Assembly (NCBI GenBank): GCA_002292185.1
Contig: DBBL01000047.1
Span: forward strand, 1-8,650
Reading direction: 5' to 3'
Source of the DNA: Akkermansiaceae bacterium UBA985
Lineage (GTDB): Bacteria > Verrucomicrobiota > Verrucomicrobiia > Verrucomicrobiales > Akkermansiaceae
DNA length: 8,650 bases
The position numbers and the translations under genes are program-made. Positions 1 to 5,400 of the stretch are shown piece by piece. Under the pieces are notes generated by a model. It ran no database searches. It was not told where the DNA came from and saw only the letters and a program-made list of their open reading frames with translations. The first letter of the stretch is position 1, and the number at the start of each line of letters is the position of its first letter.

Positions 1-195
1 GTCGTCCGCTCGTAGCCCGCTTGCGAATGGCTCTGTGGCGGATTGCGGCGGGGGGAGTTCATCACCGGGACGGTCATGCCACGTGGACTGGTTGTTACTT
101 AAACTTAAACTGAGAACTTCAACTGCCACGAAGTGGCTGCCATCAAGATTGGACATTGGCTGTGGATTAATATATGAGGTGGGCATGAATGACAT
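1..195 (-). CDS. possible 5' end of a divergent gene, running off the left edge (unassigned)
   Basis: The minus strand is open from a stop codon just upstream of 195 to the window edge. In-frame ATGs lie at 195, 186 and 156. The frame begins MSNLDGSHFVAVEV when read from 156 and later contains the stretch RPGDELPPPQSATEPF, a varied composition that could be real protein. No Shine-Dalgarno sequence precedes any of the three ATGs. Starts at 195 or 186 would overlap the first codons of the rightward acetyltransferase gene, so 156 is the more reasonable choice. Against it, the rightward frame is also open across this DNA, and the region holds dyads that may be non-coding. I recognise no family. 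It could be a divergent gene, a spurious frame or part of a repeated intergenic element. Confidence 0.25.
   Translation of the reverse strand, partial: MSFMPTSYINPQPMSNLDGSHFVAVEVLSLSLSNNQSTWHDRPGDELPPPQSATEPFASGLRADD
79..137. repeat. two CCAC/GTGG dyads and a short tandem repeat upstream of the GNAT gene
   Basis: CCACGTGG at 79-86 is a perfect 8-bp palindrome. GCCACgaaGTGGC at 125-137 is a 5-bp stem with a GAA loop that uses the same half-sites spread apart. Between them, ACTTAAACTTAAAC (97-110) is a 6-bp unit repeated about twice. The sequence shows these symmetries directly. Their role is unknown: they could be operator half-sites for a regulator between divergent genes, or chance. The second hairpin is not followed by a T-run, so it does not look like a terminator. 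Confidence 0.3.
176..183 (+). promoter_or_regulatory. ribosome binding site of the GNAT gene
   Basis: GAGGTGGG lies directly before the ATG at 185, with 3 nt between GAGGTG and the start. It matches the 3' part of the canonical AAGGAGGTG site. It is the clearest Shine-Dalgarno sequence in the window and fixes the start at 185 rather than at the far-upstream ATG at 35 in the same open frame. The ATG at 194 is a less likely alternative, about 12 nt from GAGGTG. Confidence 0.6.
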
Positions 196-658
196 GCTGG
201 TAAACCTCTACGAGCTGCCCGATGCGGGTGAGATATATGTAGGGGTAGAGGAACAGGGGATTACCTTGCGTCGTGCCCGGGCTTACGAGCGGCATATTGT
301 GGCGGCGTGGGCGGCGGAGCATTTTTCTCCGAAGTGGGAGAGTGAGGTGAAGGTGGCTTTGTCACGCCAGCCAGTGAGCTGTTATATTGCCACAAGGGAT
401 AAAGAAATTTTGGGTTTTGCCTGTTATGAGACGACTGCGCGCGGGTTTTTCGGGCCGACGGGCGTGGGTGAGGGTGCACGTGGCACTGGCATTGGTAAGG
501 CCTTGCTTTTTAAGTGTCTTGAGGGTCTCAAGGATCTTGGTCATGTTTACGGTGTGATCGGAGGTGTGGGGCCGAAGGAATATTATCAGAAGGCCTGTGG
601 TGCGGTGGAAATTGAGGGCAGTGATCCAGGAGTTTATCGTGACATTTTGCCGGATTAG
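185..658 (+). CDS. GNAT family N-acetyltransferase
   Basis: A 157-residue protein with the single-domain GNAT fold, predicted to move an acetyl group from acetyl-CoA to an amine. The diagnostic part is residues 88-110: FFGPTGVGEGARGTGIG followed by KALL. This contains the R-G-x-G-x-G pyrophosphate-binding loop of motif A (Arg99 to Gly104) and its following helix. A segment near 126-140 (GGVGPKEYYQKACGA) fits motif B, with Tyr133 and Tyr134 as possible general-acid residues. The conserved FFGPTGV and GSDPGVY segments recall a GNAT subgroup I associate with amino-sugar acetylation, but this is a memory-based impression and the substrate is unknown. The frame is open upstream to the window edge, but the added 50 residues are Ser/Gly-rich and unlike a GNAT N-terminus. 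The ribosome binding site supports 185. The methyltransferase gene starts 36 nt downstream in the same frame. Confidence 0.8.
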   Translation: MNDMLVNLYELPDAGEIYVGVEEQGITLRRARAYERHIVAAWAAEHFSPKWESEVKVALSRQPVSCYIATRDKEILGFACYETTARGFFGPTGVGEGARGTGIGKALLFKCLEGLKDLGHVYGVIGGVGPKEYYQKACGAVEIEGSDPGVYRDILPD

Positions 659-694
659 GTTGGTGTTTTTGATTATCTAGAAGAATTTCATCCC

Positions 695-1366
695 GTGCAG
701 GACCCTAAGTATGTTAAGGCGGCGTTTAGCCGAATCGCGGATCGTTACGTGCTGACCAACCATGTGCTCAGCCTGGGCACTGATATCTTGTGGCGTAAGA
801 AGGTCGGCAGGATTGTCGCGGGCTGGCAGCCAGAGAGCATTCTGGATGTGGCCACGGGCACGGGGGATTTGGCTCTGGAGCTGCAGGTGGCATGCCCTGA
901 CGCGCGGGTGACCGGTTCTGATTTCTGTGAAGAGATGCTGGCCTATGCCGCTGAGGGTGGGGTCAATGAGACCATTGTGGCGGATGCCTTGGCGATGCCA
1001 TTTGAGGATGATTCTTATGACGTGCTGACGGTGGCCTTTGGCTTGCGTAATATGGCGGACTGGCCGAGTGCTCTCAAGGAAATGCGCCGTGTGCTCAAGC
1101 CGGGAGGGCGCTTGCTAATACTCGATTTCTCTCTGCCGACCGGGATTCTACGCGGTCCGTATCGTTTTTATCTCAATAAGGTACTGCCGAAGATTGCGGG
1201 GCTGATCACCGGCGAGGGAGATGCCTACGAGTATCTTGCCGGTACCATTGAGCAGTTTCCCAGTGGTAAGGATATGTGCGCGCTGATCGAGACTGCCGGT
1301 TTCACAAGTGCAGAAGCGCAGCCTTTGACCTTCGGCGTGGCGAGTGTGTATACTGCCACAGCATGA
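695..1366 (+). CDS. ubiE: UbiE/MenG demethylmenaquinone (or polyprenyl-benzoquinol) C-methyltransferase
   Basis: Class I SAM-dependent methyltransferase of 223 residues, slightly shorter than E. coli UbiE (about 250). The family catalyses the last C-methylation of menaquinone and/or a late step of ubiquinone synthesis at the cytoplasmic membrane. SAM motif I is LDVATGTGDLA (50-60). Asp76 in GSDF is placed to bind the SAM ribose, and ADALAMPF (96-103) is the adenine-side motif. The family signatures near residues 18-33 and 131-145 (RVLKPGGRLLILDFS) are recognisable. FGLRN (115-119) is also typical. The start is GTG at 695: between the in-frame TAG at 656 and this codon there is no ATG, GTG or TTG, and the next internal Met is too far in. 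There is no good Shine-Dalgarno sequence. Two TGA codons stand in tandem at the end. If the host is verrucomicrobial, menaquinone is the likely substrate, which would favour menG as the name. Confidence 0.93.
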   Translation: MQDPKYVKAAFSRIADRYVLTNHVLSLGTDILWRKKVGRIVAGWQPESILDVATGTGDLALELQVACPDARVTGSDFCEEMLAYAAEGGVNETIVADALAMPFEDDSYDVLTVAFGLRNMADWPSALKEMRRVLKPGGRLLILDFSLPTGILRGPYRFYLNKVLPKIAGLITGEGDAYEYLAGTIEQFPSGKDMCALIETAGFTSAEAQPLTFGVASVYTATA

Positions 1367-1413
1367 TGATATATTGCGTTGCGCAGCTGGTGTTTGTTGC
1401 TTAGTTTCTCCGC

Positions 1414-2514
1414 ATGTCGATTCAGCAGTTTGCCAATCAGTTTGTCTGTGACCTTGTGGCCTATGAGCCGGGGAAACCTATCGAAGAAACCGCCCGTGAG
1501 CTGGGTCTGGATCCTGAGACGATTGTTAAGCTGGCATCCAACGAGAACCCGCTAGGGCCAGCGCCAGCGGCGATCGAGGCGATGAAGAGCGAGGCAGCAG
1601 GGGTGCACATCTATCCTGATGGCGGCGGCTACAAGCTGAGGCAAGCCTTGGCGGATCATCATGGCTTGGGCTTGGAGAATGTTGTGCTGGGCAATGGATC
1701 AAACGAGATCATTGAGCTGCTGTGCCATTGTTTTCTCAATCCCAAGGCGGAGCTGATCGCTGCGGAGCACGCCTTTGTGGTTTATAAGCTGATGGCGACG
1801 TTGTTTGGGGCCAAGTATGTTGAGGTGGCGGATCCTGATTTCATTCACGATCTTGAGGGCATGGCGGATGCTATTACTGAGGACACACGTTTGGTCTTCA
1901 TTGCCAACCCGAATAATCCTACGGGCACGATGGTGAACCAAGAGGCGTTGGATCGTTTCATGGATCGTCTGCCAGATCATGTGGTGGCCGTGCTTGATGA
2001 GGCGTATTATGAATTTCTAGATGATGCTCCCGATACGGTGAAGTATGTCCGTGAAGGGCGCAATGTCTGTGTGCTGCGCACGTTCTCTAAGGCCTATGGT
2101 TTGGCTGGCTTGCGTATTGGTTACGGCTTGGCCTCACCGCAGGTGGCGGCAATTTTACAAAAGGCACGACAGCCGTTTAATGCTAACGCGATGGCGCAAG
2201 CTGCGGCTCTTGCTGCTATGAATGACAGCGAGCACGTGGCGAAAACAATGCAAACAAATCGCGAGGGTTTAGCTTATTACGAGCAGGCGTTTGCGGCGCG
2301 AGGGCTTGAGTATGTCCCGAGTGCGGCGAACTTTGTGCTGGTGAAGGTGGGCGATGGTGATGATCTGTTTGCCAAGATGCTGCGCAAGGGTGTCATTGTG
2401 CGTGCCATGAGTGGCTACAAACTGCCGGAGTGGGTGCGTATTTCGATCGGCACGATGCCTGAGAATGAGCGCTGTATCGAGGTGCTCGATGAGGTGCTGG
2501 CTCTGCGCGGATAA
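1414..2514 (+). CDS. hisC: histidinol-phosphate aminotransferase (PLP-dependent, class I/II)
   Basis: A 366-residue cytosolic aminotransferase, full length for HisC. It converts imidazole-acetol phosphate and glutamate to histidinol phosphate and 2-oxoglutarate in histidine synthesis. Visible landmarks: KLASNENPLGP (39-49) at the N-terminal substrate loop, YPDGGGYKLR (67-76), NPNNPTG (165-171) with the PLP-contacting Asn, DEAYYEF (195-201), and the Schiff-base lysine Lys226 in TFSKAYGLAGLRIGYG, with Arg234 for the phosphate. Arg342 in VRISIGT is the substrate-carboxylate arginine. The start is firm, because an in-frame TAG at 1402-1404 precedes the ATG by only 9 nt. No clear Shine-Dalgarno is seen. 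No other his genes are nearby, so this is a detached hisC. Members of this family also accept aromatic amino acids, so aromatic aminotransferase activity cannot be excluded. It lies 47 nt after ubiE and is probably co-transcribed with it. Confidence 0.93.
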   Translation: MSIQQFANQFVCDLVAYEPGKPIEETARELGLDPETIVKLASNENPLGPAPAAIEAMKSEAAGVHIYPDGGGYKLRQALADHHGLGLENVVLGNGSNEIIELLCHCFLNPKAELIAAEHAFVVYKLMATLFGAKYVEVADPDFIHDLEGMADAITEDTRLVFIANPNNPTGTMVNQEALDRFMDRLPDHVVAVLDEAYYEFLDDAPDTVKYVREGRNVCVLRTFSKAYGLAGLRIGYGLASPQVAAILQKARQPFNANAMAQAAALAAMNDSEHVAKTMQTNREGLAYYEQAFAARGLEYVPSAANFVLVKVGDGDDLFAKMLRKGVIVRAMSGYKLPEWVRISIGTMPENERCIEVLDEVLALRG

Positions 2515-2523
2515 GTCGCAGCG

Positions 2524-2563
2524 GGTGGGTAATCATGCTGACAGGTGAGTATGAAGGTGGGTA
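2524..2563 (+). repeat. three GGTGRGTA direct repeats upstream of a promoter
   Basis: GGTGGGTA at 2524-2531, GGTGAGTA at 2544-2551 and GGTGGGTA at 2556-2563. The outer two copies lie within longer similar blocks, GGTGGGTAatCATGcTGACA (2524-2543) and GGTGGGTAtgCATGatTGACA (2556-2576). The second block runs into the TTGACA hexamer of the candidate promoter. Outer-copy spacing is 32 bp, about three helical turns. The array could be an activator or repressor binding site for the zinc-ribbon/mnmE unit, or the scar of a small tandem duplication. Confidence 0.45.
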
Positions 2564-2570
2564 TGCATGA

Positions 2571-2598
2571 TTGACACCAGAGTGCGTATGTTTATGGT
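2571..2598 (+). promoter_or_regulatory. candidate sigma-70 promoter for the zinc-ribbon gene and mnmE
   Basis: A perfect -35 hexamer TTGACA (2571-2576), a 16-bp spacer and a 4/6 -10 match TATGGT (2593-2598). Transcription would begin near 2605, giving a leader of about 20 nt before the ATG at 2625. It lies in the largest intergenic gap on the + strand (110 nt), directly after the GGTGRGTA repeats, so it probably separates the hisC unit from the next one. Confidence 0.5.
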
Positions 2599-2624
2599 TA
2601 TGTCGCTAATTACTGAGCTTGATC

Positions 2625-3995
2625 ATGAGTGATTCAACAAAGCCAACCAAGGCATCATTCTCCTGCAAATACTGCCAGAAGAATATCCAAATTCCTTATG
2701 GGCTCTCCGTTATAACGGCTCCTTGCCCTTATTGTGGTAAGGAGGTCACTTCCCCGGATTTTGACAAAGAGGAAGCCGCTGAGCCCGAGGCTTCGGCGGC
2801 CAGGAAGACGGATGGGACTAATGAGGCTGATAAGGTGGAGCCGGTGCAGACAAGCACAGGGTCTACTGTCAAAGCGCCAGTTCTGGTGACGGGCGCGGCT
2901 GCTTCTATCAAGAAGACCAGCGATCTTCCCGATCCTAACAAGGAGGCCAACGAGAAGCTTGGTGAGGATGAAGAGGTTTCAGAAAAGAGCAAGGAGGCGC
3001 GGTTGATTTGGATGGTGTTGCTGGTGCTTTTATTGGTGATTGGCGGGCTGGCGATTTGGTTGACTAGCTCGGGGGGGAATCAAGCTGCTGTTGCTCAAGC
3101 GCAGGCCGATGAAGATGCAGGTCCCTCAGCCGAGGAGCTGAAAAAAGAGTGGCGGACAGGGGGCTGGAAGCAGGAGGCAAGTAATGTGCTCATCGGCTTC
3201 ATGAGTGCAAAGTCAGCTGAGGAGAAAATGAAGTATGCGATTACCAATGACGGGGTGCAGGAAGATCTTCAGCAATTCTATCCAGCAGGTAGTGATGACT
3301 CGGATACGCCTGCTGAGTTTTTTGCGCATCGCTCTGGCTCTGAACAAGATCACGAGCGCGGTATTTTCAGGATGCAGTATCGCCAGCCCGGGCAGGTTGA
3401 GATCAAAGATTATTTTGCTCCGATTGGGTCCTTGGACAAAATAATGGGAATGAAAGAGGCAACGCTCATTGATATGGCGTATGCGATCAATAAAAGGAAT
3501 GTGTCTGTGCCGATTAGCATTATGGCATTTTTCAAAGAGACGGAGGCAGGCTTAAAGCTTGATGCCTCTGTTTTTATGCAGGGCAAGTTCCGAACGTTCC
3601 GCTCTTTTGTCAATTACCCGAAGCCAGGGGGTAAAAAAATATTTCGTGTCACGATCAGTGAGTCTATCGACCATGAGCTGCGAGATAATAAGCAGTACCG
3701 CACCTACCGAATCGAAGATTTTGCCTATCCAGAAGAGCATGTGAATGTCTCTGTGAAGGTTAATTCTGAGGTGGGTAAGATTCTATCTGCCCTCAATTGG
3801 AGAGGGACGGACCGGGACTACCAAGCGCGCACCGCTACCCTCGAGCTAGGGTGGAGCAAGGCAAAGCCGGTGAGTTTGCAGGTGGAGCGCTTGATATGCT
3901 GGGAGTTTCTGGGTGTGGGTGGTGAGATTGGTAATAGCGCAGAGGATGCTGATTCCGATGAAGTTACTAAGGTGCCGCAAACAAGCGATAAGTAA
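2625..3995 (+). CDS. uncharacterised single-pass membrane protein with N-terminal zinc ribbon
   Basis: A 456-residue protein of unknown function. Residues 12-38 form a zinc-ribbon: CKYC (14-17) and CPYCG (34-38) make a C-x2-C/C-x2-C knuckle pair. An acidic, Ala/Glu/Lys-rich linker (about 45-125) follows, probably disordered. Residues 127-148 are one hydrophobic helix (LIWMVLLVLLLVIGGLAIWL) preceded by charged residues. A soluble domain of about 270 residues (165-435) follows and ends in a Ser/Asp-rich tail. The zinc ribbon is expected in the cytoplasm and the C-terminal domain outside it. The C-terminal domain starts with a helical segment (VLIGFMSAKSAEEKMKYA) and has several short beta-like stretches. 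It resembles, by memory only, unnamed domains common in Verrucomicrobiota and Planctomycetota. I chose ATG 2625 (TGAG 7 nt upstream) over the TTG at 2619. The stop overlaps the mnmE start by one base, so expression of the two is likely coupled. Confidence 0.8.
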   Translation: MSDSTKPTKASFSCKYCQKNIQIPYGLSVITAPCPYCGKEVTSPDFDKEEAAEPEASAARKTDGTNEADKVEPVQTSTGSTVKAPVLVTGAAASIKKTSDLPDPNKEANEKLGEDEEVSEKSKEARLIWMVLLVLLLVIGGLAIWLTSSGGNQAAVAQAQADEDAGPSAEELKKEWRTGGWKQEASNVLIGFMSAKSAEEKMKYAITNDGVQEDLQQFYPAGSDDSDTPAEFFAHRSGSEQDHERGIFRMQYRQPGQVEIKDYFAPIGSLDKIMGMKEATLIDMAYAINKRNVSVPISIMAFFKETEAGLKLDASVFMQGKFRTFRSFVNYPKPGGKKIFRVTISESIDHELRDNKQYRTYRIEDFAYPEEHVNVSVKVNSEVGKILSALNWRGTDRDYQARTATLELGWSKAKPVSLQVERLICWEFLGVGGEIGNSAEDADSDEVTKVPQTSDK

Positions 3996-5344
3996 TGGCG
4001 GTGGAAACAACGGTAGCGGCCATTGCATCCCCCCCTGGTATGGGTGCGGTAGGTATGATTCGTGTCAGTGGACCGGAGGCTTTTTCATGTGTTAGTGATT
4101 GTCTTCCCAAGGGCCAGGATGCCGGTCAATTTGCGGAGCGCTACGCTAAGCTCACGAGGATTGTGGATGCTAATGGTGAGACTGTTGATGAGGTGTTGAT
4201 CACCTGCTTTCACGGTCCGAGGAGTTACACGGGTGAAGATACGGTGGAGATAGCGTGTCATGGTGGCGTGCTGGTGATGCGGCGTGTGCTGCAGGGCTTG
4301 CTTGATGTGGGCATAGAGCCAGCTGGTGCTGGCGAGTTTAGTCAGCGGGCATTCATGAATGGTAAGATGGACCTGACACAGGCGGAGGCGGTGATGGATT
4401 TGATCTCTGCTCAGACAGATCTAGCGCTGCGCGCTGCGCACGAACAGCTGCAGGGCACTCTGGGCGATGAATCGGAAGCGATACGTGAGGAGATCCTCGG
4501 TATAGCAGCCCATATTGAGGCATACATTGATTTTCCAGAGGAGGATATCGATACGGATACCGGCGCGGCTTTACTCGGGCGCTTGGGTGCGGTGGCTGAT
4601 AGCATTAGCCGGTTATTGCAAACTGCGGAGCAGGGGAGGATTTTGCGGGAAGGGGTCAGGACGGTGATTTTTGGCGCACCCAATGCGGGCAAGTCGAGCT
4701 TGCTCAATAAGCTGCTAGGATACGAGCGTGCCATTGTCAGTGATATTGAGGGCACGACCCGCGATACCGTCGAGGAGGTGGTTAATCTGCAGGGCATCCC
4801 GGTGCGTCTGATCGATACTGCGGGTATGCGTGAGTCTGAGGATGTGGTGGAGGCTCAAGGGGTGCAAAGGACACGTGATCAAGTTGAAACGGCAGATCTT
4901 ATTTTGGAGGTGGTTGATGGAACGCAGCCGCTAGTACATCACCTGGGTGATGATGAGCTAAGTGGCAGGCACCATCTTTTAGTGATTAATAAATCAGACC
5001 TGAGGGAGCATGCAGACTGGGCGGAGCAGCAAGGTGTGCGCATCTCTTGCATGGCGGGAGAAGGTCTTGATGAACTCAGCAATGTGATTGCGGCTGAGCT
5101 ATCGATGGGCACGGGTGAATGGGGTGGCCATGCGGTGGCCATTAATGCCCGACATCAGGCATGCCTTAAACGTGCTCAGGCGGCTCTTGCTTCCGCTCAA
5201 GCAACATTGCAGGAGGGCATGGGGGCAGAGTTTGTCTCTATCGAGCTGCGCGATGCGATGGAGGCGATCGGGGAGATTGCCGGAAGGATCGATACTGAGG
5301 AGCTACTCGGTGAGATCTTCAGCAGCTTTTGTATTGGTAAGTAG
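3995..5344 (+). CDS. mnmE: tRNA uridine-5-carboxymethylaminomethyl modification GTPase MnmE (TrmE)
   Basis: A 449-residue GTPase, full length for the family. With MnmG, MnmE installs the (carboxymethyl)aminomethyl group at C5 of the wobble uridine in certain tRNAs, using a folate-derived carbon. The N-terminal folate-binding domain (about 1-118) contains GPRSYTGEDTVEIACHGG (74-91). A helical domain is split around the G domain. G1 is GAPNAGKSS (227-235), G2 is TTRD (254-257), G3 is DTAG (274-277) and G4 is NKSD (332-335). The C-terminal FCIGK (445-449) carries the conserved catalytic cysteine, Cys446. The ATG shares its A with the stop codon of the preceding gene (TAATG), and there is no good Shine-Dalgarno, so translation probably depends on termination of the upstream gene. 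The start lacks the usual Arg of the PPGRG motif (here SPPGMGA). mnmG is not in the window. Confidence 0.97.
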   Translation: MAVETTVAAIASPPGMGAVGMIRVSGPEAFSCVSDCLPKGQDAGQFAERYAKLTRIVDANGETVDEVLITCFHGPRSYTGEDTVEIACHGGVLVMRRVLQGLLDVGIEPAGAGEFSQRAFMNGKMDLTQAEAVMDLISAQTDLALRAAHEQLQGTLGDESEAIREEILGIAAHIEAYIDFPEEDIDTDTGAALLGRLGAVADSISRLLQTAEQGRILREGVRTVIFGAPNAGKSSLLNKLLGYERAIVSDIEGTTRDTVEEVVNLQGIPVRLIDTAGMRESEDVVEAQGVQRTRDQVETADLILEVVDGTQPLVHHLGDDELSGRHHLLVINKSDLREHADWAEQQGVRISCMAGEGLDELSNVIAAELSMGTGEWGGHAVAINARHQACLKRAQAALASAQATLQEGMGAEFVSIELRDAMEAIGEIAGRIDTEELLGEIFSSFCIGK

Positions 5345-5349
5345 CCTGT

Positions 5350-5400
5350 GCAGGCGTGCGCGGCGGCATGTCCAGTCCCTGCTTATTTCTCTTTGTTTTT
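5350..5400 (+). terminator. candidate intrinsic terminator after mnmE
   Basis: Directly after the mnmE stop, GCAGG (5350-5354) can pair with CCTGC (5378-5382). Inside, CGTGC (5355-5359) can pair with GCATG (5366-5370) around the loop GCGGCG, leaving a 7-nt bulge on one side. A T-rich stretch follows at 5383-5400 and ends in five Ts. The stem is imperfect but the placement is right for ending the rightward unit. The T-rich part overlaps the last codons of the convergent sulP gene. No matching T-run exists on the minus strand side. Confidence 0.4.

Noticed and set aside
149..176. Possible promoter TTGGAC / TATATG before the GNAT gene
   Set aside because: Both hexamers match poorly, and the predicted transcription start near 183 would leave out the ribosome binding site at 176-183.
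35..184. N-terminal extension of the GNAT protein from the ATG at 35
   Set aside because: The added residues are Ser/Gly-rich and do not resemble a GNAT N-terminus. The only good ribosome binding site precedes 185.
656..697. Readthrough fusion of GNAT and UbiE, which share a reading frame across one TAG
   Set aside because: Both proteins are complete in themselves and such a fusion is unknown to me; sharing a frame has a one-in-three chance.
1699..1980. Long minus-strand frame inside hisC
   Set aside because: hisC is intact with all catalytic motifs, and the antisense frame has no recognisable domain; it is a shadow frame.
2503..2521. CTGCG/CGCAG hairpin at the hisC stop as a terminator
   Set aside because: The stem is only 5 bp with a 9-nt loop, and no T-run follows.
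4411..4797. 128-codon minus-strand frame inside mnmE
   Set aside because: It is Ser/Pro/Ala-rich antisense of a well-conserved gene, with no motif or ribosome binding site.
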